A stretch of 64,000 bases of DNA from Symbiodinium natans. Its lineage: Eukaryota; Sar; Dinophyceae; Suessiales; Symbiodiniaceae. Location: the NCBI GenBank assembly GCA_905221605.1, contig CAJNDS010000113.1:822674-886673 (forward strand), given 5' to 3'. Position 1 is the first letter of the stretch, and each line of letters opens with the position of its first letter. Shown here one piece after another: positions 38,500 through 48,579 of this stretch. Below the pieces are notes generated by a model. It saw only the letters and a program-made list of their open reading frames with translations, made no database searches and had not been told where the DNA came from. A program made the position numbers and the translations under genes.

Positions 38500-39480
38500 T
38501 TAGGGTGTAAGGTTTGGAGTTTGGAGTTTGGGGTTTGGGGTTTGGGGTTTGGGGTTTGGGGTTTGGGGTTCACAGCTGTCTATTTGCATTATTTGCTCTC
38601 TGTTTTTTTTTTTTTTTTTTGGTGGGGGGGGGGTCTTCGGGCCTAGGTTTTGGGTATTGGGCGGTGGGGTTTAAGGTTATCGGCGTTTGGGGATTTTTGG
38701 GGCTTGTTTGGGGCTTGCCAGCCCCCCCCCCCCCCCCCCAACCGACCCGCCACCACAAGAGGAGTTTCACAAGTTCCAAGCTTTGTGGATCCGAAGGCTT
38801 CGGAAAAGGCCCCATCTGCTGTGCTGCAGGGTGAGAAAATTACACATATGCAAGAATAGTATCCCCAAAAGGAGAATAGGAACTGAAGGAACCCTATACA
38901 CATGCACGAAAACCTTCATCGGAGTAAAGCATACCCCCTACATACCGTCGTCCTGCATGTAGTAGGAAAGCCCAAATTAGGCACTCCAATTTGTTGAAAC
39001 CCCAAACCCTAAACCCCCCACAGGGCTACTCCCCGCCTACCCACAGCCTACTAGTTGCTCAAGGACCCCAAACAAATACAAAAAGCAATAATCCTCATAT
39101 TACCCTTATAAGAGAACATTCGATTTTTTGCGGTTCTGAAGCAAATGGTAGCAGCTTGCAGAGTCGAAAAGGTTTGGAGGGCTCAGGGTTGCTGCAGGGT
39201 GAGGCTCTGAACCCTTTTTAATTTTTAACCCATGACTGCTGAAAACCTAAAACCTAAAGCCTGAACCCTAAACCCTAAACCGGAAAACCTAAACCCCAAA
39301 CCCCAACCCTAGGCCCTAAACCCGAAACCCTAAACCCATGGAAAGGCTTTGGGGTGCTAAGGAGCCATAGCTCAAAAGAATGAACTCTGGGATACCGAGC
39401 CATGTGCCCCCTTCTTTGTGAAAAAAGGACTCCGGGGAACGCTGAAACCCTAAAGCATGCAGATACCAAAAGGCACACAA
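38500..39480. other. Homopolymers and unresolved open frames
   Basis: A GGGGTTT array lies at 38515-38570, a T run at 38600-38620 with G run after it, and a C run near 38723-38740. 38777-38830 is a possible plus exon (FVDPKASEKAPSAVLQ before GTGAGAAA). 39050-39135 resembles an intronic element at 41668. Confidence 0.4.
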
Positions 39481-39589
39481 GCTTTTTGTCCTAAACCCTA
39501 AACCCTAAACCCTAAACCCTAAACCCTAAACCCTAAACCCCAAACCCTAAACCCTAAACCCTAACCCCTAAACCCTGATCGCTTCTGAG

Positions 39590-39642
39590 GCATCGGAAGC
39601 CCTGAGGCAGAAACCAGGTGAAGCGGATTGCAATCCTCCAGG
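39590..39642 (+). CDS. Candidate exon, unknown
   Basis: CCCTGATCGCTTCTGAG acceptor, CCAGG before GTGACC donor. ASEALRQKPGEADCNPP plus 2 nt. The frame is open upstream (LIASE). Confidence 0.4.
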
Positions 39643-39904
39643 GTGACCGAGGGTGTACACGTTAGGGCTTAAAGGGTTTACAATGGGTTCAGGGTTTAGG
39701 GTATAGGGACTATAGGGTTTTTAATAGGGTTTAGGGACTCTAGGGTTTAGAATAGGTCTACACAGCTTGGGGTTTAGGGGTTTGGGGGTTCCGGTTTAGG
39801 GAATTTAGGGTTTAAGGCTTCGGGCTTTCGGGTTCAGGGATTCAGGCTTTGCTTCCGGGTACGGGCAGGTGAGCAGTGCCGAAAACCCTTTGAACTTTTC
39901 ATTC

Positions 39905-40333
39905 GACTATGGAAGAGTTCTCGCGGGCTCTGACGCGGCCTGCTGCAGGTCGCATCGCGCGCTGACGCGCACGTGCTTTTTGGGGTTGCACTGACGCGGA
40001 CTATCGCGGGAAGCCAACACAAGACCCCAAACCTTCAGACTAGCCTGAACCCTAATATTGAGCCCGAAATGCCTGAACACTAAACTTTCCAAGAGGTTTG
40101 GGATGAGACCTGGAAATGAAGCCCTCACTGGTCATTACTTCGCCCAACCCCATTAATTAAAGACCCTGTGCTGTTTCGGCTGTTGCGCGGTTTGTTCCGT
40201 CGGGGTGTGGGCGCTATTAAGCTGAAGATGAAGGGTTGGGTCACCTAGCCTACCTGTTGCTGACGCGCGGAGATCGCGGAGCTGACGCGCAGCTGACGCG
40301 GATTTCGCGGCCCTAAACCCTAAGCCCTAAACC

Positions 40334-40393
<60 letters not shown>

Positions 40394-40500
40394 ACCCTAC
40401 CCTCTCGCGCGCTATCGCGCGCTCTCGCAAACAGAGCTCTCTCGCAGAAACTATCGCGCACTGGCGCGCCTCGGACTTTAGCTGACGCGGGCCAATAAAA
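39905..40500. repeat. Cluster of CTGACGCG / ATCGCG motifs
   Basis: GCTGACGCG or CTGACGCG occurs at least seven times, and TATCGCG or ATCGCG several times, around 39905-40010 and 40255-40500, interrupted by a CCCTCAA array. CpG-rich short motifs in this density occur nowhere else in the window. It is not coding in any obvious way. Confidence 0.8.
40325..40397 (-). repeat. Variant array CCCTCAA, about 10 units
   Basis: A perfect run of one variant heptamer (TTGAGGG on the other strand). Confidence 0.95.
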
Positions 40501-40679
40501 GGCGAACCCTCAATCTAATTCTTTCATGGAAGGTTTACGGCGCCGCTCAGGTTGTCCGCGCAGGATTCTGGGCGACATCGGGTATTTCACCCAAAAAGGA
40601 GTAGGCCCTAATCCACCACAAAATGCTGCAACCCTTATTCGAGGAACCCCCCAGCTACAATCATCCATTTTGTCTAACA

Positions 40680-40965
40680 GATATAATATATATATATATA
40701 TATATGTAAATAAATAAAGACATAGTTATACATATATATGTATATATATTCTTTCAAACGCATTGAACTCTTAAGCGAAAACTATACATGTTTGATTGAA
40801 CCATGTTCAACTTCACATCAGCGGTTTCATTAAAAAAATAGTTACCTGGCCTAGCAGCTCATGCATCAGTTGGTTCAGTAGAAATTCTATGCAATAAACC
40901 AGTTACATTTTTTGCAAGTGCTTTTTCCTGGTGATACCCCTATTGTCGCCCCCCCCCAAAAAAAA
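40680..40965. other. AT-rich spacer
   Basis: TA microsatellite, then AT-rich unique sequence without telomeric units. Likely intergenic or UTR. No coding signal. Confidence 0.6.
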
Positions 40966-41217
40966 AAACTAAACGAAACCCTACACCCTGAACCCTTTTT
41001 GCTTGAGGAGTGGTAGCTTGCCTGTGAGGTTGTAACCCTAAACCCTAAACCCTAAACCCTAAACCCTAAACCCTAAACCCTAGACCCTAAACCCTAAGAG
41101 GCAGGTTTGCCCCCCGCCCCCCCCCCCCGCCCCCCCCCAAGGTCCTGGAAGAAAGCCTCCGCATCAGAGGAGCGGCGCCTGCACCCAGGGGCTCTCGCAT
41201 TTTTTCGGGTTTGGGGT

Positions 41218-41350
41218 TTATAGGTTTGGGGTTTAGGGGTTTAGGGGTTTAGGGGTTTAGGGGTTTAGGGGTTTAGGGGTTTAGGGGTCTAGGGGTCTAG
41301 GGGTCTAGGGGTCTAGGGGTTTAGGGGCTTAGGGGTTTAGGGGTTTAGGG
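41218..41350 (+). repeat. Variant array TTTAGGGG, about 15 units
   Basis: Octamer TTTAGGGG, with four consecutive TCTAGGGG units inside. Confidence 0.95.
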
Positions 41351-41508
41351 TTTATCGGGTTTCTAGGGTTTCGGGCGTTGTACGGTTTATAGGGTTTGTA
41401 GGTTTTACAGAGGGCTTACAGGCTTTATAGGGTTTAGGGTCTAGGGTCGCTTCCAGGGCCCTTATCCCTACAGTTACCCTCGACGTCCCTAGCTCCTGAC
41501 CCCCGAAG

Positions 41509-41538
41509 ACTTCGCATGTGCCAGGACGAAACGAGAAG
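41509..41538 (+). CDS. Candidate exon before a direct-repeat-flanked intron
   Basis: CCTGACCCCCGAAG acceptor; TSHVPGRNEK, 10 codons. It ends GAGAAG directly before GGCCTC, inside a 21 bp sequence that recurs at the far end of the intron. The minus strand offers a rival frame. Confidence 0.4.
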
Positions 41539-41808
41539 GGCCTCAAAACCCTTTGAACAAAAGACGAAAATCTATCCTCTTAAACCCCAAAGGTAACTAT
41601 GAAAGAATCCTCAGTATCATCCTCATAAACCCCAGAATCTCAGAAGGGAAACCATAAAATCTCCCAAACCTCTATTTGCTTAAGAACCCCAAATAAAAAA
41701 CAATAATCCCTATGTACCCTGATAAGGAATAGTTTTCTCATATACATATCTTTTGGGGGTTCTTCAGCAATTCGCAGCAAGAGCCATGACGAAACGACAA
41801 GGGCCTCA
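41525..41808 (+). mobile_element. Putative introner: element flanked by 21 bp direct repeats
   Basis: GACGAAACGAGAAGGGCCTC (41525) and GACGAAACGACAAGGGCCTC (41788) differ at one base and lie 263 bp apart. Between them is AT-rich sequence related to segments at 39050 and 31005. Removing one repeat plus the insert joins GRNEK to GLIDPRR in frame, as if the insertion had created an intron. Confidence 0.65.
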
Positions 41809-41887
41809 TCGACCCGCGCCGGGCCGACGCGGACGTGGCAATGCCTTTCCGCTTGTCTCTGGCCTGGCCCGTGGGGATTACTTGGAG
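41802..41887 (+). CDS. Candidate exon after the direct-repeat-flanked intron
   Basis: GLIDPRRADADVAMPFRLSL, AWPVGITW, 28 codons plus 2 nt, before GTTACC. In phase with the exon at 41509-41538. Confidence 0.45.
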
Positions 41888-41977
41888 GTTACCCAAAACC
41901 CTAAACCCTAAACCTTAAACCCTAAACCCTAAACCCCACATAACCCCAAACCCTTAAACCCAGATGGAAGACTGCTT

Positions 41978-42112
41978 CTACTCTATTGAGGAGGACTTAG
42001 GGGCGCTATTAGAAGTAAACCCTATGACCACGGCCTGCTGCCGCCCTCGCATCATAAAGACGGCGAAGACCATGAAGTGAGAAGCAGCAAAGAGCGCCTG
42101 CCGGAAACCCAT
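41978..42112 (-). CDS. Small ORF with one membrane segment
   Basis: ATG to TAG, 44 codons: MGFRQALFAASHFMVFAVFM, then MRGRQQAVVIGFTSNSAPK and so on. A hydrophobic run is followed by Arg-rich residues. It might be a first exon or a chance frame. Confidence 0.3.
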   Translation of the reverse strand: MGFRQALFAASHFMVFAVFMMRGRQQAVVIGFTSNSAPKSSSIE

Positions 42113-42299
42113 CCTTTGGTGTTGTGGAGGGAAATAACCCTAACCCCTAAACCCTAAACCCAAAACCCTAAACCCTAAACCCTAAACCCTGAACCCTAAA
42201 CCCTAAACCCTAAACCCTAAACCCTGAACCCTAAACCCAACAATTTGGGGTTTCAAAGGGCACTATAGAGACTTAGTTGCTGAGTTCATAAGCCCCCCA

Positions 42300-42376
42300 A
42301 AAGTGTACACTTTCCGTTCTAGAGGGGGTTATGGTATCCCAAAAAAGTGTAAAGTGTACCCACACAGCTGCTAAGG
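42300..42376 (+). mobile_element. Family E element
   Basis: AAGTGTACACTTTCCGTTCT, AAAGTGTAAAGTGTACCCAC, CAGCTGCTAAGG. Confidence 0.9.
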
Positions 42377-42599
42377 AGAGGAGGGGGGCTACAGGGCTTG
42401 GGGCAGGCTTCGGGTCTGTAGGTGTTTTGATTCCCTTAGCCTGTAGTATGGGTTTAGAGTCGACAAGGTTGCCAGGGCTGGTGGGGTCTGCAGGGCTTTT
42501 CGGGTTTATAGTCATAGGGTTATTACAATTAGGGTGTATAGGGTTTATAGGGTCTATAGGGTTTATATTGTAGGGTGTATAGGGTCTTTAGGGTCTACT

Positions 42600-42712
42600 A
42601 GACCCAGGAGAAACCCAGGAATAAAAAAGGTGCCCCTTTTGGCGTTAAGGGGATCATAAGGGAACCCCAAACCCTGAAAAAAGGAACAAGGGCCTACTCT
42701 CGGTCCTAGCAG
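42600..42712 (+). mobile_element. Family F element
   Basis: GACCCAGGAGAAACCCAGGA, AAAAAGGTGCCCCTTTTGGC, ATAAGGGAACCCCAAACCC, GGGCCTACTCTCGGTCCTAG. Confidence 0.9.
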
Positions 42713-42930
42713 CCCTAAACCCTAAACCCTAAACGGGTTTTTAAGGTTTACAGGCTTCCATACACTGTACAGTACAACCCCCCCACCCCCCGAAATCTGA
42801 AACCCTGAAAGCAGGGTTCATGGGGGCTTCCGAAGCTGCAGCCCTGAACCCTAAACCCCAACCCCAAACCCTAAACCCTAACCCTAAACCCTAGCCCTAA
42901 ATCCCATTTTTTGGGATCCGGATCACGCAG

Positions 42931-42978
42931 GGGGACATCCGCATGGGAACGACAAGCCTCGATGAGACTCATGCCTAA
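42931..42978 (+). CDS. Candidate short terminal exon
   Basis: GATCACGCAG acceptor, GDIRMGTTSLDETHA, TAA. The frame is open upstream (FFGIRITQ). Confidence 0.35.
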   Translation, partial: GDIRMGTTSLDETHA

Positions 42979-43546
42979 ACCCCAAACCCCAAGGCCTTGT
43001 ACCAAGCAAGCTGCCTCAGGGCAGTGCGGCAGCGCATCAAGTGCAGCTGCCTCTGCCAGGGCCTAAATCTGAACCTTAGGTTTTGTGTTGGCACCCTAAA
43101 CCCCAAGCCCCAAACCCTAAAACCTAAACCCTAAGCCCTCAAATCCTACAAACCCTTTGAGGGTCAAAGCCATCCATCGTGACGTGGGCTCGCGAAGCCC
43201 GACACCGTCCTCGAAGCCCTCATTTTGGGGGGGGCTTTTGACTCCCCAACCCCTACAACTCCCCAAGCCACACTAGGATTTGGGGTTTAGGGTTTAGAGT
43301 TTAGGGTTTAGGGTTTACGATTTAGGGTTGAGGGTTTATGGTTTAGGGCATACCCAGGCCCAGAGGATGGGAGGCATGCTCGGCGTAGGTCTGAAGCGCA
43401 GGAGCCTTTTGCTTCCGGGCTGTTGAGGCCCTAAACCCTAAACCCTAAACCTAAACCTTAAACCCTAAACCCTAAACCCTAAACCCTGAACTTTTCACAA
43501 AAGGAGTGTAAGCAAGGGCCACCTATCGTTCCCCAACTCCTCCCTG

Positions 43547-43632
43547 CTAGGAACGCCGCCTCTGGCGCTTGAGGATGAAGGCAAAGGCGCCAGCGAGTGC
43601 GATGGAGGTGAGCATGCTTTGCTCCTTCCGGG
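43547..43632 (-). CDS. Candidate C-terminal exon with membrane anchor
   Basis: CCCTACCTTTCAG is a strong acceptor. Two bases, RKEQSMLTSIALAGAFAFIL, KRQRRRS, TAG. A hydrophobic helix followed by a basic tail is typical of tail-anchored or type I C-termini. The plus strand has a rival exon with a GTGAGC donor. Confidence 0.45.
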
Positions 43633-43875
43633 CTGAAAGGTAGGGTTTAGGGTTTAGGGTTTAGGTTTAGGGTTTAGGGTTTAGGGTTTAGGGTTTAGGG
43701 TTTAGGGTTTAGGGTCTAGGGTCTAGGGTTCAGGGGTTTAGGATTTAGGGTTCAGGGTTTAGGGTTTCGGGTTTAGGAGTTATGGTCTAGGGCTGACTGT
43801 CGGCTACAAGAGCGGAGGGTTCAGAGAAGGATGTGTAGGCGTGTAGCTTATAGGGAAGATTCCCAAGTCCTGAGG

Positions 43876-43879
43876 ATTA

Positions 43880-43911
<32 letters not shown>

Positions 43912-44130
43912 ATTATATATGTAAACATATATATATATATATATGTGTGTGTGTATACATGTATATACTTATTTATTCATGTAATTATATATATATATAT
44001 ATATATATATGCATACACATCCTTTATATATATATATATATTTATTTATTTATTTATTTACTTATTGAATTATTATTGATATATGTATTTATATCTGGCA
44101 TACAAGTATGTGTATATATATATATATACA
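43876..44130. repeat. TA-rich microsatellite spacer
   Basis: (TA)n with GTGTGT and TTTATTTATT runs; likely intergenic. Confidence 0.95.
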
Positions 44131-44561
44131 TGTTTCTGCGATGGAAGTCGGCATGCTTTGATACTTGGATAAGTCCCGGGCCAAGGCGCATAGACTCACA
44201 TCTTAACCCCGCACCCTGTTTAAGGCTGCGCGCTTGCCCCCGCATCCGCTGGTTCCGATGGTTGCAGGGAGACACTTCAAACCCTAAACCCTAAAACCTA
44301 AACCCTAAACCCTAAAGCCTAAAGCCTAAACCCTGAACCCTTGACCCTAAATGGGCGAACCCCCTGACCCCCATAATGCTACGGGAGCCCCGACAAGGGT
44401 GCGCCAGATTGTTGGGTTCCCTCCCTGTTTAAACCAGGACTGCTGAGGCTTCCTTTAAAAACCCCAAAACCCAGAACCATAAACCCTAAACCCCAAACCC
44501 TAAACCCTAAACCCTAAACCCTAAACCCCAAACCCTAAACCCTAAACCCCTGAGGGGCCAC

Positions 44562-44631
44562 CTGCCGGGACCTCCATAGGTAGTGCATCAACTTCTGCGG
44601 GAATTCGTTCGACAGCTTCTTCGCCTTTGGA
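44562..44631 (-). CDS. Candidate exon, unknown
   Basis: CTCCACGAG acceptor, CCGGCAG before GTGGCC donor. The acidic frame reads SKGEEAVERIPAEVDALPME, VPA. A second frame (SPKAKKLSNEFPQKLMHYLW) is also open to the same donor, so strand is firmer than frame. Confidence 0.45.
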
Positions 44632-44643
44632 CTCGTGGAGGAT

Positions 44644-44768
44644 AGGGTTTAGGGTTTAGGGTTTAGGGTTTAGGGTTTAGGGTTTAGGGTTTAGGGTTTA
44701 GGGTTTAGGGTTTAGGGTTTAGGGTTTAGGGTTTAGGGTTTAGGGTTTAGGGTTTAGGGTTTAGGGTG
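44644..44768 (+). repeat. Telomeric array TTTAGGG, about 17 units
   Basis: A perfect tract. Its right end enters the duplicated segment. Confidence 0.97.
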
Positions 44769-44769
44769 T

Positions 44770-45005
44770 GGGGTTTCGGGTTCAGGGTTTCAGGGTTTCA
44801 GGGTTTCAGGGCTTCAGGGTTTCAGGGTTTCGGGTTTAGGTTTGGGGAACCGCGCAGAGAGCTGTTGGATCAGACAAAGCAAGACTGCCTGTGTCCACCA
44901 CCGGGAAAGCTTTCGCCTTTGGTTTCTAAACCCTAAGGATGTGGTCCCTTAGTATGGGCCCTTGAGCGGGTACCCCTTAGATACCCTTCCTTCCTTGCTT
45001 CCTTC
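44770..45005 (+). repeat. Direct duplication, copy 1
   Basis: Nearly identical to 45068-45303 at a fixed offset of 298 bp, with only a few base changes. It begins in a TTTCAGGG array, carries the DTGS block and ends in a CCTTCCTTGCTTCC run. Confidence 0.97.
44851..44925 (-). CDS. Candidate exon with DTGS motif, copy 1
   Basis: TTTAG acceptor, GCGCG before GTTCCCC donor, 25 codons: KPKAKAFPVVDTGSLALSDP, TALCA. V-V-D-T-G-S followed by P and C loosely resembles a pepsin-type active site but does not satisfy the full motif. The plus strand is also open. Treat the family as unproven. Confidence 0.3.
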
Positions 45006-45067
45006 CTTCCTTCCTTCCACGGGATCCTGGTTAGGGTTTAGGGTTTAGGGTTTAGGGTTTAGGGTTT

Positions 45068-45303
45068 GGGGTTTCGGGTTTAGGGTTTCAGGGTTTCAGG
45101 GTTTCAGGGCTTCAGGGTTTCAGGGTTTCGGGTTTAGGTTTGGGGAACCGCGCAGAGAGCTGTTGGATCAGACAAAGCAAGACCGCCTGTGTCCACCACC
45201 GGGAAAGCTTTCGCCTTTGGTTTCTAAACGCTAAGGATGTGGTCCCTTAGTATGGGCCCTTGAGCGGGTACCCCTTAGATACCCTTCCTTCCTTGCTTCC
45301 TTC
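45068..45303 (+). repeat. Direct duplication, copy 2
   Basis: Second copy of 44770-45005. The substitutions include T to C in GACTGCC and C to G in AAACCCTAAGG. Confidence 0.97.
45149..45223 (-). CDS. Candidate exon copy 2, DTGS changed to DTGG
   Basis: Same frame and sites as 44925-44851. The single coding difference turns Ser into Gly in the motif. Confidence 0.25.
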
Positions 45304-45484
45304 GCCTGAAACGGTGACTGCTACATACCCCTTATATACCCTACACAAATGAATGTATTCAGGGCCCATGAAACTAGCCTTAGATAAACGGGATTTTGAT
45401 ACCCCCAAAAGGCTAGGGTAACTTCCTCAGCTTGGGATTAGGGTTTAGGGCTTAGGGTTTAGGGCTTAGGGTTTAGGGTTTAGC

Positions 45485-45526
45485 TATTATCATCCCTAGG
45501 ACTGTTAGTATAAGGGGGAACATCCC
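45485..45526 (+). mobile_element. Family A element, right half only
   Basis: CTAGGACTGTTAGTATAAGG, GGGAACATCCC. Confidence 0.8.
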
Positions 45527-45641
45527 AATCCTCAGCACCTAAGCCAAGGACTCAATCTCAAACCCCAAGAGCACCCCAGGAGACTCGGAAGGCAACCTTC
45601 AGTTTAGGCAGAGCTCAATGAAGTCGAGCTAGGAACCTATA

Positions 45642-45784
45642 CTTGGAGGTTCATGGTACTTAAAAACCAATTATAACTGTACTTATATAACTGTACTTAT
45701 AATCATATTAGGGAACTTAAGGGGCTTATACTTGGGATATAAGTACAGTTATGATTGGTTAATAAGTACCATGAACCTCCAAGT
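45642..45784 (+). mobile_element. Family B element, full copy
   Basis: ACTTGGAGGTTCATGGTACT and AGTACCATGAACCTCCAAGT are perfect inverted ends; ATTATAACTGTACTTAT occurs within both arms. Confidence 0.95.
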
Positions 45785-45807
45785 AGTAGCCCAAGGCTTA
45801 GACGTAG

Positions 45808-46500
45808 GGTTCTTAAGGGAGGGGGTTCATGGGGGGTAGGTACCCCGAAAACCTTAGGGAAGGGAAGTTTGGGAGCCTTAGGGAGTACCCTAAACCCCAA
45901 ACCCCTCCCTTAAGGACCCTATAACCCTAAACCCTAAACCCTAAAACCCTAACCCCCTCCCTTAAGAACCCCATAATTTAGAGGAGAGGGCTGCACCTCC
46001 AAGGGCATCAAAACCAAACACAAGTCCGCACACTGCAGCCGAACCCCGATCATCGGGATCCTCCTCAACCGTTTTGGGTTTGGGGTTTGGGGTTTAGGGT
46101 TTAGGGGCAAGCCTAAACCCTAAACCCTAAACCCTAAACCCTAAACCCTCAACCCTGGGTTCAATCCTTAGATCTTCGGAAGCTGAAACCCTGTGGACGC
46201 CCTGGACCAACTCATGCTGTCACGGTGCCCAGGGCAGGCGTGCTAGCCTCAGCCCCGAGCTTGGGGGGGGTTTGGGGTTTAGGGTTTAGGGCTAGGGTTT
46301 AGGGTTTAGGGTTTAGGGTTTAGGGTTTAGGGTTTAGGGTTTAGGGTTTAGGGTTGAGGGTTTGGGGTTTAGGGTTTAGGGTTTTAGGGTTTAGGGTTTA
46401 GGGTTTAGGGATTTAGGGTTTAGGGATTTAGGGTTTAGGGTTTAGGGATTTAGGGTTTAGGGTTCAGGGTTTGTGGGGTTTGCAGAGTTTATAGGGTTTA
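45808..46500. other. Inverted TTAAGGGAGGGG pair and telomeric arrays
   Basis: TTCTTAAGGGAGGGGGTTCA at 45810 faces CCCCCTCCCTTAAGAACC at 45955. 46170-46270 is an exon-like block open on both strands. 46290-46470 is a mixed TTTAGGG / ATTTAGGG array. Confidence 0.6.
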
Positions 46501-46502
46501 CA

Positions 46503-46656
46503 GGGGGGGGGGGGGGGGGGGTGAGGGAGAAGGGCATTCCGACGCAATGTCGTCAAGACATCAACCCAACACTCTTTGGCATAATCCCGAGATGCATGAG
46601 CCGTATTCGAAAAATGCCACTCTTATCAAGCACTGAGAGTACAAACAACCCCCCAG

Positions 46657-46702
<46 letters not shown>
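46503..46702 (+). repeat. G19 run and A46 run bracketing a 135 bp unique block
   Basis: A 46 nt A homopolymer ends the block and a 19 nt G run begins it. The block is open on both strands (plus: RQDINPTLFGIIPRC; minus: LIRVAFFEYGSCISG). The poly-A could mark a retroposed piece or be slippage. Confidence 0.85.
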
Positions 46703-46704
<2 letters not shown>

Positions 46705-46920
46705 AAAGCCCAGACCCTAAGCCCTAAGCCTTGATCAAGAGGACCCCATATTCAAGCCCTGACGTGCAGGCCGGCTTGGAGATAGACAAAGTTGCCGACG
46801 ACAAGCGGGAAACAGAGGATGGGTTTAGGGTTTAGGGTTTAGGGTTTAGGGTTAAGGGTTAAGGGTTAAGGGTTTAGGGTTCGGGTTAGAAAATGTAACC
46901 CCTGCCCAGTTCTAGGCACC

Positions 46921-47103
46921 TTGGGTCGAACAGAAGCAAGCAACTCAGCTGTCGTTAGGGCGGTTAGGGTTGCGGGACCTGGGGTTTGGGAGAGTCTCTC
47001 ACGGAACGAAAGTCTATATAAGCCCCGTAAACCCTATGAAGTAAAACATGGTAAAAATAAAGTTGGCTCAGATCCTGGCCGATTTGGGGTGAAGCGGGAG
47101 TGA
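46921..47103 (+). CDS. Candidate terminal exon, 60 codons, basic
   Basis: GRTEASNSAVVRAVRVAGPG, VWESLSRNESLYKPRKPYEV, KHGKNKVGSDPGRFGVKRE, TGA. A TTCTAG acceptor-like site lies just upstream. The strongly basic C-terminus suggests a nucleic-acid-binding or disordered tail. It is followed by AT-rich spacer, as expected for a gene end. Confidence 0.4.
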   Translation: MGRTEASNSAVVRAVRVAGPGVWESLSRNESLYKPRKPYEVKHGKNKVGSDPGRFGVKRE

Positions 47104-47289
47104 ATGCCCAACCATAGCTGCAACACCTGCTGATGGTTTAGCGCCCGATCTCTGGGGTGTTGATGGGGTTTCTAGGACTTCGACGGCTTTCGGAGGGCCT
47201 TCGGTGGTATTGAAAAGTTCTGCACACAACTTCAGTAGGAGGAAAGCAGTCGACTACCCTCGCGACATCAGTAAGCTGAGTCTTCGTCA

Positions 47290-47690
47290 CTACATGTGGC
47301 TTTTCCTCGCGTCAAAAGGTTGTTTCTGGAAGTACTTATTGTTATAAAAAATAGCAACGCGTTATATGATTACCATACTAATATTATTACCAATAATTGC
47401 AGTATTGTATTGTTACATTATTATTCTCACATTGAAAAAAGTATGTTATTGCATGAATATAGTAGCATCTTCGTATCTTAGTTCGTAGCTTTTTTGCATG
47501 AGTATGCCATGAGATGCTCATCTTCCTATGTTCTGTATTCCTACACTACTACATCTTATCTTCTTGTTCTCATGCTACTCTTATTCAAACCATCCGCACG
47601 CATGATTCCCGGCTGGATGGCCCAAGCTCTGCTCAAGCTACCGGCGGCGCTGCCTCTTCTTTGGCGTGCGTAACTCTGTCCAGGAGCCCG
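47290..47690. other. AT-rich spacer
   Basis: No telomeric units, low GC, short frames with AT-driven codons. Likely intergenic. Confidence 0.6.
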
Positions 47691-47734
47691 GTTTAGGGTT
47701 AGGGTTTAGGCTTTAGGGTAGTTCTTATGCCTAT

Positions 47735-47831
47735 ACTCCCCTTAGAACCTTAATAAAAAAGAATTATTTTGATATCCTCTTGGTATTTACATAAACAAAA
47801 ATGAAAAATAGTTCCCAAGGGGGATATAGAT
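47735..47831 (+). mobile_element. Family H element, copy 2
   Basis: CTCCCCTTAGAACCTTAATA, GATATCCTCTTGGTATTTAC, CAAGGGGGATATAGA. See 3194. Confidence 0.85.
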
Positions 47832-48579
47832 GCGAGAGCTTTCAGCAACAGTGGCAGAACTCAGACGAAGTTGAAGAGTAAGGGGCACCGAAACGAAAAG
47901 CAGTTGCTCAATACATTCTAATGGCGTATGAACCGAATATTATTTAGTGCAGTATGATTCACAATCTGATGCAACAGCACACTCTAACCCTAAACCCTAA
48001 ACCCTAAACCCCAAACCCCAAACCCTAAACCCAAACCCTAAACCTTAAACCCTAAAACGCAACTGCAGGGCTTTGGGGGGGTCATCGGGCTCAGGGCTGA
48101 AGAGGTTCCCGGAGTGGGCTGATCGAGTTTGCGGGCATGTTTGCTGGGTCCAGGATGCGGCTTGGAGAGGGTTTAGGGTTTGTACAGGGTTTAGGGTTTA
48201 GGGTTTAGGGTTTATATAGGGTTTACGGTTTAGGGTTTAGGGTTTAGGGTTTAGGGTGGTCTAAAAACAGTTGTAAGAACCTCTGAAAACTCTCCAAACC
48301 CTACGTGAAAGCTTCATGGGCAATGACTTGCAACTATGGTTATGCAGGGAACACTTTGTGATAACCCTCACTGTGATAACCCTACATATAACCCTACACC
48401 TTATAAACCCTAAACCCTAAACCCTAAACCCTAGGGTTTAGGGTTTAGGGCTAGAAAGGCATTCGGCTTCAACCCTGATAAAGAACGCAGTCTGGAACTA
48501 CACCCTAAACCCTAAACCCTAAACCCTAAACCCTAAACCCAAAAACCCTAAACCCTAAACCCTAAACTCAACCACATAC

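Noticed and set aside
43831-44294. ORFs of 73-115 codons
   Set aside because: Most residues are Tyr/Ile from a TA microsatellite.
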